A stretch of DNA of 64,000 nucleotides, from contig JAVMKO010000009.1 of NCBI GenBank assembly GCA_032164245.1, forward strand, positions 82,874,712-82,938,711, read 5' to 3'. Of this stretch, positions 9,953 through 22,229 are shown piece by piece. The translations under genes and the position numbers were made by a program. The notes under the pieces are model-generated. The model had not been told where the DNA came from. It searched no databases and saw only the letters and a program-made list of their open reading frames with translations. How positions within the stretch are numbered: the stretch's first letter is position 1; the number at the start of each line of letters is the position of its first letter. The stretch comes from Sternotherus odoratus (taxonomy: Eukaryota > Chordata > Testudines > Kinosternidae).

Positions 9953-12900
9953 CGTAACCGCTAACAGCTTCTGTGATTTTAATACATAACTTTTCTGTCT
10001 AACGTTTAACCGAGCACCTTTCACAAGCAATGACATTCCCTTGGGAAGAAGGGATGACTGCTGTGTTAATAGGCCCCGCTTCCTAGGGTGCAGAGAAAAG
10101 AACTCAACTAGGTACAGTTGGGTAGAGAACTGTTTATGAGGACTTTGATGATTTTATTAATGTTAGTCAGTAGGGGTAATAAACTCTCAACATTTTTCAC
10201 ATTCTTTGTGCTTTTCTCTTGGGATTATGTAGGTAACTCCCCTCTGTTGTTTTTATTTCTTACCCAAATCCCTAAAATACCCATTGTACTTTGCCAGGTC
10301 CCCTTGTGGCATTCAGCCTATTACCTGGGAGACGACAAAGTGTGGTTCACTGTAATGGGCGCGTGTATGTCTGTATTTTGCTGGGTGGGAGGGGGGTTTT
10401 GTGCCTGCGTGGCAGCAGAAGCGCTATTCACAAAAGGCCCCAAGCAGGATGGAGTATAACAAGGAGGGAGGGGTGAAATTAGGCTAAATAATGAGGCTTC
10501 ACAGTGAGATCTATGTAATTGGAATCCCCCAAGAGAAATATGAAAATCCCTGTGCCCAAGAATCTTAAAGCTAGACTGGAAAAAGCAGACTAGGAGAGTA
10601 AGTTAGGAAACAATCCTGCATTGGCTGGGAAATGGACCAGATGCCCTCAAAGGATTTCTCCATCTCTCCGTTTAAAAGAAGTGAGAAGGAACGCACTGTC
10701 CGAGTACTGTCTGATTGTGGAGACGGCAGCATGCTTGCATTTCTTTAAATATATATTGTGAGCGTGTGTGTCATATTGTTTTAGGGTTCCCCAATGCTGA
10801 TTTGTACTATAAAAACAATAGTTTGATGGCTAACTTTTCAAAGTGAAACAGATTTTTCTGGACTCAAGAAGGTTGTAGGAAATGAAATACTGTGGCTTTT
10901 TTTTTTTTAGGTGCACAAAATATGTGCCTTCAACCTTGACAAGTGTACCTTTTAATAGAATGTTATCTGTTGTTGAATTTGTAAACCAGAAAGAATAAAT
11001 CGCATTTGTGTTCACAGTAGTTGACTTTGACTGACTTGAATGTGCACTTTATCACTTTAGATAACGGAATGTGTTCAGTCAAAAGAAGTTGCTCCAGAAT
11101 GAGACATTTTGAGGAAGTATTTCTCTTCGTGTTGTCCCGTTTAGAAAATGAGAATTGTCTGTTTTTTAAGCAAATGCAGATGGTTGCAAGCGATGATAAA
11201 ATGTGTAAAATATTTCCTAGCAGTTTGTGGGACTAAGGATTCTTTTCATAGGGAATACCCTGAAGTGTTCAGAAAGTGAAAAGTTTGTGAGACTTCCACA
11301 CTGTCAACACTGTGTCTTCATTTTAATGCTGCTGGTTTTTCGTATATTCATAGGAAATTGGCTTTGGTAATTGAATTTCTAAAGAACCACAGTAACCAAT
11401 AGCTGTTTTCTCCTAAAGGTCGCGGTTGGGTTAGTGAATATAGTAAGTACTGTATTTAACTCCTTATGGTTTGTAATGCTCTTCCAGAAACGTTGACCTA
11501 AATTTTCCAAAGTGACGAATGATTTTTGAGTGCCCAACTTGAAACACCTGAAAGGGACCCGATTTTGCAGAAAGCCCTGAGCCACACTGTATAAAAATCA
11601 GACTCTTCCTGGTGTGTCTGTGCCCTCAAAAATTGATGTGCCTACTCATGAAAATTTGGTCCATAAAGGCTTCACCAATTATTTTGAATGGAGGGGAAAT
11701 CAAATGTCCGCTTGTTCCACTATGCTGATTTCTCCCATCAAAGCACCTTTGTGCCCTGCCAGTATTGTCTTTGCATAGTTCTGTAATGTCTGTGTGTCTG
11801 CTTCTGTAGGAACAGGGGCACATCTGGCTTTCTTTAATCCTCCAAAACATGATGTCTGCATGTTTCTGTGTAGGGGAATTAGTGGTGTCCCACTGTATAC
11901 ACCTTAATGACCTGACATACACTGGAGCACTTCTGAAGGTAGGCATGTCCCAGGGTGGGTTATTGCTCCACTAGTAAAAGAACAAGAACAGAGGGAGTGG
12001 AGTGCCAATTAAATATGTACAGTAGAGAAGAGTAGTGCTGCTTCTCCTCCATGTAACTGGCACCCCCAGATACTTTTCCTGCGGGTTATTGCACATGGGA
12101 GAGCTCACTGTAGCAAGTATTCAAGCTTCTTCCCTTCTGGAAATGTACGGGAATAGCCGCTATTGAACACGGTGTACATACAGCTGAGCATAGGTGAGAA
12201 CTTGGATTGATGGCAGTGCTTTAGAAGGGGGATTAGACGACAGGATTTTTTTATGGAGCCAAAAATAAAAAGGCATCTAAAACAAAGGTCCGAAGACAGC
12301 TAAAGGCACCACTCTACTTCCGGTAGTTTCAAATGGCAATTATTTGTCTTTAGCGTGTAGGTGTTTAAATGGAATGGATTTAATGTTCTCCTAAAAAAGT
12401 AGCAATCCCCTCAGCTCCACATACTCTAGGAGTTTAAGGGATTTTCTAGCCAAAGAATCTAACTTTACAAACGAATAAGCTGGAATCTTCACGTGGTGGT
12501 TTTGACAAATTGGTATAGAAAATTCCATGTTCCAGGTCCCACTGGGAGGTTGCAAATCATGCTCAGCTGATGCTGCAGGTTCTGATAATGGCATTTTAAA
12601 AGAATACATGGATTTCAATAGGAATGTTTCACTTCTAATGTCTTTTGTGGGCTTTTTTTTTTGTTTAATGGTTGAACCTGGTTCAATTCAGCATTCTTGG
12701 AACATACAGATTTCGTCGGGGTTTTACTGGCTGGAATGAAGTTACTAGTCGTCCTAAAAACATAAGAATCTTGTTTGAATGTCTTTATAACCAATTGGCC
12801 AGAAATAGTCTTTTTACTAGGAATACTTTTGTTTGAAAGGAGGCTTTATCCATAGAAGATTAAAGAGTAAGTAGATGCACTCAAAATGAGCATTGTTAAA

Positions 12901-13950
12901 AAGAGCTAAATTTGGCTATAAAGTTGGCCATTTGATAAATTAAAGATACAGCTGTTTCCCTTCCTGCAGTTATAAATGTAAACTCTTCAACACTTTGTGT
13001 TGTCTTCGGCCATTCCAATACAACAAAGAAGGTGAGAAGTTATTCACCCAGGGAGACTGGAGCAGTTGTGAACTTGTTACAAAATAATTCTTCATAAGCT
13101 GTGCAAACACACATTAGAAAGTACAGTAAAGTGGTCACAACAACAGTGCCTTTTGTCTTAGTGTGGGTGTGTGCACAGTATATATATTGGCTATTGCAGA
13201 GATTTGCGCTCCCTCCTTCCTCCCCCACCCCTTCCAAAAACGGTCTGTCTGAGGTTAAGCCTAAACTACAAGAACGCTTAATTTGTTTTGAGCCAATCTA
13301 CAAACTCAGGCCATCTTTACGGGGAATTGTCGCTGTGCAAGACCGCTATGGGAAGCTCATTGCAGGGGAGGGACTGGGAGAGCAGAAAAAACTCTGTGTA
13401 AAGGGGTTCACTCGCTGTGGGAGTGTCTTCTTGTGGCCAGGTCTCGTTCATAACGCGGCCCTCCGGCCAGGCTGCAGTATTTATGTTCTCCAGCACTGGG
13501 GTAACAAAGTTAGACCGATACCAGCCTAATGCCCTTACAACAGGTCTTCAGCATCAATTCTGGGATGCATGATCTAGGCACCCCCTTGGCATGTCCTTGT
13601 TCCCTTTGGTTAAGGGGCTTTATGCCACTTTCCCAGTGCTTAATAGGGAAACCTGGGACCTTCCCTCTACAGGTGGGTGCTAGCCCAGGGATCCTGTAAC
13701 CAGCAGCCGATGTCTCCACAGTCCTCCTCTGGGTTTCTTCCTCCCCAGCCTTTCTCAGAATTTCTTCCCCATAGCTTCTCTGGGTTGTGACTCTTCTTTC
13801 AGGGCTAGGAAACTACTTACACTAACTACCCTCTCCGCTGTCCTGGATTTCCTCCTCATGACCTCTCTGTTCCCAGAAAGTGACTGTTGGTTCCTTCCCC
13901 GTGTCCCTCTTCTGCTACCAACTTCCTCGTGGTATAATAGGTCATTTGCA
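9953..13950. other. GPC4: Intron 1, no gene seen
   Basis: AT-rich intron. Position 11494-11585 (GACCTAAATTTTCCAAAGTG ... GGGACCCGATTTTGCAG) resembles an old amniote interspersed repeat, with a related stretch in the opposite orientation at 31672-31786. Nothing gene-like was found elsewhere. Confidence 0.5.
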
Positions 13951-14100
13951 GTGATGCTGCAGCCGTGTTGGTCCCAGGATATTAACGAGACAAGGTGGGT
14001 GAGGCGAGCTTTCAAGGTACCCAGTGCTCAGAGGTCACCTGAAGAAGAACTCTGTGTAGCTCACAAGCTTGTCTCTTTCGCCATAAGAAGTTGGTCCAAA
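13951..14100 (+). repeat. Fold-back interspersed repeat fragment
   Basis: The left motif GCAGCCGTGTTGGTCCCAGG, then GACAAGGTGGGTGAGG, AGAAGAACTCTGTGTAGCTC and AGAAGTTGGTCCAA match the order of a second copy at 35866-36091. The middle of this copy is shortened. The family resembles a reptile snap-back element; no coding potential is present. Confidence 0.6.
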
Positions 14101-14499
14101 AAAAAGGGATATTCCGTCTCACACCTTCTCTCTATCATAACCAGCCTGCTGTTGCCCAACTGGGCTTCATGGTCAGTTAATCCTGACTCTCTCTCCCCAG
14201 GTGCAGCCGGGTACCACAATTGGTCTCTCAGAGCCACATTAACCCCATCAGGGCCTGTGTGGGGCACACACCCAATCATCCTTTGCCATTCATCATCCTG
14301 ACTGAGAGAAATAAAGTACTCTGTGTTCCCTCATAGGGCCCTTTCTTGGTGGGGGATCATGATGGTTGCATTGAGGATCTGTAGAGCAAGATACAACTAA
14401 TGTGGAGATGCTAGTCTCTGAACAGTTCTCATGTGGATGCAAGCTTCCCCTTAAAAATCCAACCTTGAGCCTCACCTAAACCACACCGGTCCGCTGGAA

Positions 14500-14618
14500 A
14501 TGCTTTAGTTCAGTCCTGAGTTATTGGCCTTGATGCAGGAATTGTTGGGTGAAACTATCTGGCCTGTTCTGAGGAGGAGACTACACATCATGATCAGACT
14601 ATAGTCCCTTAAGATCGC
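14500..14618 (+). mobile_element. CR1 LINE 3' end fragment
   Basis: GCTTTAGTTCAG, TTGATGCAGGAATTGTTGGG, TGAAACTATCTGGCCTG and ATGATCAGACTATAGTCCC follow the CR1 3' tail in the same order as the copies at 9759 and 58470. It is degraded and truncated. Confidence 0.7.
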
Positions 14619-15862
14619 AGCCTGAGTAGATTTGTTCTGGCAGATTTGAGGCCTGTCAGAGGAGATGTTGGGAGCTATAGTGAGTTTAACATAGATCTTC
14701 AGTCTTTGTTTTTAAGTTTACCATCTCCTCAGTGGCTTGACCATGCACCTCAGACTGGCCTAGTCTCTTCCTTGGATTTCAGTGTGTGGTGTTTTGTTTT
14801 AGACTTAAGCGTGTTTTTGTGAACTTCATAAAGTCCACATGCCCTGATGGGTGGGTTTCCTGGAGCTCTTCTTGGCCTGAATGTAGACTGCCACAAAGGT
14901 GGGACAGTAGACGAGAGGAGTGTGTTTGTGTGTGGAAGGTAGGAATAAGGATAAAAGCAGCTAATGAGCAAAGAAAAGCAACCTAATCCAGGGGTTTGGG
15001 TAATTGGAGCCACCATTTCAGATCTCTAAAGGTTTTCCCCCTTGGGGTTTATTTTGTGGGAGGTGGCTGTCCTTAATGTGTTACTTGTTTCATAGCCGTT
15101 TGCCTCAAAGAAGGTAATGATTGAATGAGGCAGGGCTGGAGCAGCCAAGGACCTCTCCACACTAGGGTGAAAGGGATGCTTTAAAAACGTAATAGCAGTT
15201 AGGTTTTAAAATCCAACTGTAGACAGGGCAAATTGTAGGGTTAGTTGAGCGTGAACACTGAGCACCACCCCACTTCAGGTTCATCTCAACCGACTAACAC
15301 GTGTTAAACTATAGTTGGGAGCCAACACTGAGGGGATCTGTGTTAGGAAGGGAAGAGAGAAGAAACTCCTGGTACATGAAACGGGCAGAAACCAGCATAC
15401 AGGTGAGGTGTAAGTGCTGTTTGCCATTGATTTTTATTTATTTATTTTTCCTTCTTCCGAACTCCCCATTGATTAGAGTGTGTGATTCCGATATAAAACC
15501 GTTGCCACCTTAAGAGCCTGCTTTTTTCTTCTCTTTTGTCCAGTGGAAAAAGAAATGCACCAGCAGCGTTTCCAGTAATGATTCAGTTCTATTTAGATAA
15601 CAATTGTGGTTTACTTACAATAGCTCTCTTAATGAGATCACGTTCCCTTAGTGCAATCATTTGTTGCTTCAGTTCTGCATACTCCCATCTCCTCTCTCTG
15701 CTCTGAAACTTGGTGTCTCAAGTGAAGGGACGTTACTTTTTGCCTGCTGGTCAGGCAATTGGTAAGTGCTTTTGAGTTTTAACCTCCTGCCCTAACTCCC
15801 CAAAACCCCTGGCTAAAAGATCAAAACTTTTAACTGGGTGAGAGGAAATGAGTTTGATATTG
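14619..15862. other. GPC4: Intron 1, no gene seen
   Basis: No exon, RNA gene or clear transposon could be supported here. A short run of TTTATTTATTTATTT at about 15433-15448 is the only simple repeat. Confidence 0.5.
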
Positions 15863-15870
15863 TTTTAAGC

Positions 15871-16131
15871 CAGTGGTTCCCGACCAGTGGTATGTGAACC
15901 CCTGCGGGTATGCAGAGGTTTTTCAGGGGATGTCAACTCCTCTAAATCAGTGTTTCTCAACCTGGGAGTCGTGGTATGGGTGTAGGGGAGTTGCAAGAGC
16001 AGGGCCAGCATTAGGGTGTGGCAAGAGGGTATCCCATGAAGCTAAATTATACACTTCAGCCCTGGCTGGCAGGGCATGGGCTTTAGACTCCTGAAAGGGG
16101 TAGAGTTGTCTGGAAAGGTATGGAAGTACTG
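15871..16131. mobile_element. Composite hAT MITE with a second hAT-like end inside
   Basis: The outer element starts CAGTGGTTCCCGACCAG and ends GACTCCTGAAAGGGG ... GGAAGTACTG. Flanks TTTTAAGC (15863-15870) and CTTTAAAC (16132-16139) agree at six of eight positions. At about 15948 a second typical left end, CAGTGTTTCTCAACCTGGG, begins inside it. The usual centre of the outer family appears replaced, so this is either a nested insertion or a recombined copy. Confidence 0.7.
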
Positions 16132-16139
16132 CTTTAAAC

Positions 16140-17298
16140 GTCTTCAAGACTTGGGTATAATTGCAGAGAATAATAGTGAGTTATATGGAGTTTAGTGTTA
16201 AATCCCATTTGTGTAATTTTTCAGTGCCGTTCTAATCCCTTTATAATAAACTCCGGTTTTAGCTCCTGTCAGTCAAGAGTAAATCCACTGACAAATTTCA
16301 TCAGCATGTAGGAAGATAGTCTGGTAACATTATCTCCGAGAGCCACAATTCCAGAAACACTAATCTTTGACAGTTAACGTACATCAAGACTGCTGGATTA
16401 GTTTTTACCGCTTGGCCTTGAAATAATACTTGTGTGCTTGCTGTATCTGAAGAATTTTGAATGGTGGAGTTATTATGCTACAGGTTACGTTTGGTAACCT
16501 GCAGCCAGTAAGTGTAAACAATAATAGTGCTTAGTTTAGACAGGGATAGGGCAAAAACCTAAAATAGCTCATTTATTATTTTATGTAATAACTCACTTAC
16601 GTTGCAGTATCTGGAGTGATCGGTTTCTTCATAACTAATGTTTAGAGGCTAAGAACAGCAACAAAATGATGGTAAGTGAAAACCCTTTAAACACTGGCTT
16701 TCCTCCCCTACCTACTGGTTTAAATCATAAAAGGCCATTACGATGTGAAGCTAAGAGGAGTGCAGAGTTGCAGAGGGTTGGGGGAAAAAAACCTGGAGTT
16801 AAAAATCTTGATTTCTTTCTTTTGCAAGATTTTCAAAATGCCAGTAAAGGAGTATCAATGAGTGGGAGTCTTACCAAGGTGCTCTGGACCATGCCTTGGG
16901 GTGGGATGAATCACTTGTGGTGTGGTGGTGGCAGCTAACATAACGTATGTTGTTGGAAAAGCAGATGCAAATACTGCAAGCACTTAAATGTCAGTTTTTA
17001 AATTACTGCTTGCCTGAATCACAGCAGCATGCATCTTCCTCCCTTTGGCATCAAATTATTTTATAAATATATTTGAAACAACTTGCTGCCTAGGGTAGAT
17101 TAACAGCTCACCTATTAAAGGAAAGATGGGCCAACTGGGAGAAACTGTTTTTTTTTTTTTTCTTTTGAACACGTTGAGTATCTATAATGTACCTCATCTG
17201 TTGCTTCAACTCTATTTTCTTGTCTTATCTCTTGTGTCTGCTGCATTCTCTCTTCTTACTTGTGTAAGAAACTTACTGTCCACAGTTCTGCTAATCTA
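16140..17298. other. GPC4: Intron 1, no gene seen
   Basis: AT-rich intron with a T-rich tract near 17149-17161. No gene, RNA or confident repeat seen up to the Helitron boundary. Confidence 0.5.
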
Positions 17299-17322
17299 TC
17301 TATATATATAAAAGTCAAGTGG

Positions 17323-17360
17323 TGTATGTATGTGTGTATGTATGTATGTATGTACGTATG
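17323..17360. repeat. (TGTA)n microsatellite inside the Helitron
   Basis: Imperfect TGTA/TATG tetranucleotide repeats lie close to the Helitron 5' end, interrupted by TGTG and TACG units. Confidence 0.85.
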
Positions 17361-17596
17361 ACTGCGAACTCCTCCCGCACCATTTGAGCCAGAGACTTGA
17401 AATTTGGTACAGTGAGGGGTCTTGGGGTCTAGATGCTGGTAAGGGTCGAAAAAAATTTCGGATCTCACCTCTGACGCCCCCCAGGGGTGAAAGTCTTTCA
17501 GGGCCAATCACATCGGCTGGGCGGTTAGGTGGTGATGATGTCATAATACCCCCCTCCAACAGACACCTCACTCGCTCAGCTCACCCCTCCCTCCTC

Positions 17597-17780
17597 CAAC
17601 GGAACCCCGGAGATCCCTCAGTTCTCTGCCCCTCCCCCCTCCCAACGGAACCCCGGAGATCCCTCAGTTCTCTGCCCCTCCCCCCTCCCAACGGAACCCC
17701 GGAGATCCCTCCGTTCTCTGCCCCTCCCCCCTCCCAACGGAACCCCGGAGAGCCCTCAGTTCTCTGCCCCTCCCACCTCA
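17597..17780 (+). repeat. 46-bp tandem repeat, four copies, inside the Helitron
   Basis: Units starting CAACGGAACCCCGGAGATCC begin at 17597, 17643, 17689 and 17735, giving an exact 46-bp period. Copies differ at only a few bases, such as CAG versus CCG in the third and GAG versus GAT in the fourth. Two further degraded units may follow to about 17870. The spacing is direct tandem without unique spacers, so it is not CRISPR-like. Confidence 0.92.
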
Positions 17781-17879
17781 ACCCCGGACTCCATCAGCTC
17801 TGTGCCCCCCCCCACCTGCGAAGGTCCCCGGAATCTCTCGGCTCTGGGCCCCCTTCCCCCCTGCGACGGATCTGAGTTG

Positions 17880-19050
17880 GGTTTGGTGGGACGGTAAGTG
17901 AGGTGGGGGTGTCGGGTTCGGTCGGGGGGTGAGGTGGGGGTGTTGGGGTTGGTCAGGGGGTGTTGCGGTTGGTGGGGGGGTGAGGTGGGGGTGTTGGGTT
18001 TGCTTGGGGGGGTGAGGTGGGGGTGTCGGGTTTGGTCGGGGGGTAAGTGAGCCGGGGGGGTGTCGGGGTTGGTCTGGGGGGGGTGGGAAGGTGTCGGGGG
18101 GGTGAGGGGTGTGGTGTGGGTGTTGGGTTTGGTCTGGGGGGGGGGAAGGTGTTGGGGTGGGTGCCCAGACCAAACCCGACACACACCCCCGGCTCACTTA
18201 CCCCCCGACCAAACCCGACACCGCCACCTCACCCCCCCCCCAACCGCAACACCCCCTGACCAACCCCAACACCCACCCCTCACCCCTCACCCACCCCAAC
18301 ACCTTCCCACCCCCCCAGACCAAACCCGACACCCCCTGGCTCACTTACCCCCCGACCGAACCTGACACCCCCACCTCACCCCCCCAAGCAAACCCGACAC
18401 CCCCACCTCACCCCCCACCAACCACAACACCCCCTGACCAACCCCAACACCCACACCTCACCCCTCACCCACCACGACACCTTCCCACCCCCCCAGACCA
18501 AACCCGACACCCCCCCGGCTCACTTACCCCCGACCGAACCCGACACCCCTACCTCATCCCCCCCAAGCAAACCTGACACCCCCACCTCAACCCCCCACCA
18601 ACCGCAACACCCCCTGACCAACCGCAACATTCACCCCTCACCCACCCCAACACCTTCCCACCCCCCCAGACCAAACCCTACACCCCCCGGCTCACTTACC
18701 CCCCGACCAAACCCGACAACCCCACCTGACCCCCCCAAGCAAACCCAACACCCCCACCTGACCCCCCGACCAAACCCGACACCCCCCCCCCCCCGGCTCA
18801 CGGTGCACTGTGTAGCACACAGATTATTAAATACACTGTTCGGTCGGGGGGTGAGGTGGGGGTGTCGGGTTTGCTCAGGGGGTGAGGTGGGGGTGTCGGG
18901 TTTGGTCGGGGGGTGAGGTGGGGGTGTTGGGTTTGTTTTGGGGGGTCAGGTGGGGTTGTCGGGTTTGGTCGGGGGGTAAGTGAGCCGGGGGGTCTTGGGG
19001 TTGGTCGGGGGGGTGGGAAGGTGTCGGGGTTGGTCAGGGGGTGTCAACTG
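17880..19050. repeat. Strand-switching G-rich/C-rich minisatellite arrays
   Basis: Units of about 31 bp (GTGAGGTGGGGGTGTCGGG plus TTTGGTCGGGGG) are G-rich on the + strand from 17880 to about 18165. They then appear reverse-complemented (C-rich) from about 18168 to 18795, and G-rich again from 18841 to 19050. A 45-bp unrelated linker (18796-18840) separates the last two blocks. A sub-motif TAAGTGAGCCGGGG and its complement recur as a higher-order marker. A C13 tract lies at 18782-18794. The arrays can form large hairpins and G-quadruplexes. Confidence 0.88.
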
Positions 19051-19104
19051 TCTGCCCCCTCCCCACCTCCGACTGACCCGAGCAACGCCGGGCACTTATG
19101 CTAG

Positions 19105-22100
19105 TGTTTAATAAAAAGTTACTAACCCAGGTCTCAAGCCTCCGCTTCTACAGAGCACAGTGCAAGTTTGGGGTCTCACATGCATGTTCAATTTTTCTCC
19201 CTGGGTTGATTGCTTTAAGCAGAATCCCATTTGGTTCCGAACAATCTAATAATGACAGGGTTGAATGCAGAGTTGAAAACTGAGAAGCACAGGGATCCTA
19301 TGGAGTATTAGTGTGGTATCTTGTTCTGCTGCGAATGGCCATCTGCCCATTCCAGAGAACACTGATCAGTAAAGAAAGGAACTGCCAACTTAAGGGATGG
19401 CAAAAATCCACTGGCGGGGAAGGAGAATTTAACAATTCTATAGAATCTTTGGCCCCAAATCTGCTTTGTTGCCTCAGGGGAAATTGTGAGCCTCCCCACT
19501 GAGCTGGGCACCCGGGGTCACTCCAATCCAGTGACTGCGTATAAACAGGGTAATGGAGAGCAAAAATTGTCTCTTTGGTCGCTCATAACCTAAGCCGAAA
19601 ACAAGCGTATTGGTGAATATTAGGAGTGATTTGTGAAATTCTTCACGGGGTGGGTGGTGAGAACCCTTCATAGGACGTGAGTCTGCCAAACAAGGAGAGT
19701 ATTCTCTCCTGATGCAGGCCCCAGGCCTGCAGGCTGTTTCCTAATACTTTTGTCACAGAGTTCAACTGAATGGGTACCTGCAGTGATCTTGTAATAAAAT
19801 TAGTTGAACTTATTCCTCTACTACTTTAAAGGCTCCTTTTCCATTATAAAGCAGATGTCATCACACACACATCCTGGATTGCAAGAATAGCCAGATTTTT
19901 CAGAGGTCTGGAACTCCAGGTAGCTACCAGGAGAGCTGTCAATAATACCTGAGTGAGGCAGGACTGCTTTTATACTTTACGTCTTGTCTAGTGCAGTATC
20001 CGTTCCTATAATGCTGTATGTAAGCAGCTCAGCCTCTCTTGTGTGATTGGAAACTGAGTGTCCAATGTTCAAAGCAATTTAGACATGAGTATGATCATTA
20101 ATTCCTTGTCTTTATAGCTTTTTAGCAAGAATGAAAACCTAACAGGAAACTGGAAAAAAAAATAGTTCTGGCGAGTAAAGGTTAATTTCTGAAGAGCAAA
20201 ATATGCACCAAAGGCTAAATGAGATTTCCTCCTTGATAGTGAATTATAGCTTTAAAATATTCACATTCTTTCCTGAAAGATTTGGGAATAATTATACAGC
20301 ACTTAAACGCCAGGTATTGCCAGATAAACTTAACAACACTATAATTTGCACTTGAGGCAGTTTTCTGTGAATGATAGCTTTGTTTAATTTTATAATATCA
20401 CTTCAAAATGGGTGCTGGGGAGGAGCTGTCAAGTAAATTGGACCTGTGAATTTGAGACATTATTGTGTATAGACACTAAAAACGGCTTTTGTTGAGTGCT
20501 CCAAGTTCTCCTTTCCTGTACTTTACCATGAACCGTTAACTACCTGAGTGAAATACATTGAGCTGGCTTCTCCCTTGTATTGTATAAGCTCCCTTGTGCT
20601 ACCCTGGGATATTTTTCGACTGTGGTTTTAGAGTTTGAGCGCAGGAACGCTGAATAGGCTCAGTACACATACTTTATTTCCATTACCCAAAGTAGGAGTC
20701 ATGCTTAGTTACAGCCAGAGACACTTCAGCAGCTCTGCGGATAACAAGAGAGCTGACAGACTAGAATGCAGATTTATCAGGGGCAAAACTGACAAAATTC
20801 CTCATTCTGATTCTTTTTATATAGGCCCTTCGTTAGCTTGCTATACATGCCTGCAGCAAGCGTTAACCCTTTGTGCTGTCTGCAAATACTGTTAATAGGC
20901 ATGTACTGCAGAGTTTAATGTGTGTTTTCTGTGATTAAGCTGTTCTGCTTCAGACAGTGGTTTGGCCTGTGTGTCCCTTCCAGAACCATTTTAAGGGTTT
21001 TCATTTTAAAGAGCAGGTCTTTACTCCAGATGTCTGGGTGTACGGTCACACTGTAAATTTTGCTGCTTGTTGCCTTTGGACTGGTGGTTAGGGAGGCTAC
21101 TGAGCAGTTTAAAATAGGAGTTTTAAGGTATGAAATCAACTTCCTTGGGGATTTGATTCACATTCATGGGTTCCTCCCCCCCCCCCCCCCCTTCTGAGCA
21201 GAATGGTTTATCGACTGCAGTTACATTTTGACATATGCCTGTTTTTTTTTCTTCCCCTCCCTTTAGTGGTACCTGGAAACAACTGGATTTCTTTTGAATA
21301 ATTGGAGCAACACTGTCGGAGGCACAACAGTTTAATCACAGAAAATACACATTAAGCTCTCCTGTACTTTTTTCAAAATTGAGATTCTGTTCTGAGTGTG
21401 AGCAGTTCACATATAGAAGCACAGATGAAACATGAGGATCCTTCTTTTTAAAGTTAAATAGATAAATGATCTGGATCAATGAATCAAAGGAAATAGCTTG
21501 ATTTGGATCTACCAGACCAAAGTATAACTTACCCTCAAGCTGACAATGTTCAAGTGTGAACTCTGTAGCTTTCAGTGAATTTCCAAAATTCTCATTAAGT
21601 AACTGTTACTGGACATGCAGATTTTGCTATGTATTAATCCAGAACGTGAGGCGCTAGAGAGGTTCCAGTCTCTTTTCTCGTCTCTTAATGAGACCATAAA
21701 TAGCTGTGTTAGTGAATGTGTTGTCTTGTGCTGGGGGTTATTTTGGTTATTATGCTTCATAACAGAATGAGGAGAATGTCACTTTTTTTTTTTTTTGAAG
21801 TATTGTGTCTGTTTAGGAGTTGGATGATTCTGTGTGTGTTGGAAAATATTGAGGTGTGAAAACCACATGGAACAACCCAGGGTCTCCCATTATGTACTAG
21901 TAGTAGGAACAAGAGCTTAAATTGTTTGCTTACCTGAAGGGCGAGGGTCCGTTCTTATCTGTGCTTCAAGACTTTTTTTATTCTTAATGCAAATATATGG
22001 TATGCACGCTTCTTGTCATAAAGTGTCAAGGCCAAGAAATCCTACTCTTCCCACTGCTGGTTAGAGGAATGGAGAAACTGATAGAAATGAAACTGTTGGG

Positions 22101-22221
22101 AGTAGTGCATTGATAATTCATGTTTTAGCCTTCCCCAGATGTACGAGTGGTCAGCATTTGGATTCATATGAAATGAAATTGAGAGCTCTCTCCCCTCCCT
22201 ACCCCCCAATTGTTTGGTTTG
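19105..22221. other. GPC4: Intron 1, no gene seen
   Basis: Ordinary intron. A C16 tract lies at 21176-21191 and a T-rich tract near 21783-21796. No transposon with both ends was found. Confidence 0.5.
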
Positions 22222-22229
22222 CTCTAGTA

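Larger units (their letters stand above)
17299..19104 (+). mobile_element. Non-autonomous Helitron, 1.8 kb
   Basis: The 5' end TCTATATATATAAAAG follows a host A at 17298. The 3' end has a GC-rich hairpin (CCCGAGCAACGCCGGG at 19077-19092), a short spacer and CTAG at 19101-19104, followed by host T. TC start, hairpin plus CTRR end and insertion between A and T are the defining Helitron marks. The first 250 bp include CTTGAAATTTGGTACAGTG, a motif I associate with vertebrate Helitron 5' regions. No Rep/helicase gene is present. The interior is almost wholly tandem repeats: TGTA repeats, a 46-bp tandem array and long G-rich or C-rich arrays. Confidence 0.88.

Noticed and set aside
13400..14290. 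Possible LTR-like block (CT-rich text with TGTGGCCAGGTCTCGTTC)
   Set aside because: No paired LTR, no TG...CA ends with a short duplication, no primer-binding site and no coding remnants could be found.
17597..17780. Regular 46-bp repeat that might suggest a CRISPR array
   Set aside because: The units are directly tandem with no unique spacers, and the host is a vertebrate.
17330..18576. Proline- and threonine-rich open frames over the Helitron arrays
   Set aside because: They are translations of minisatellite units and are open on both strands because of the repeat composition.
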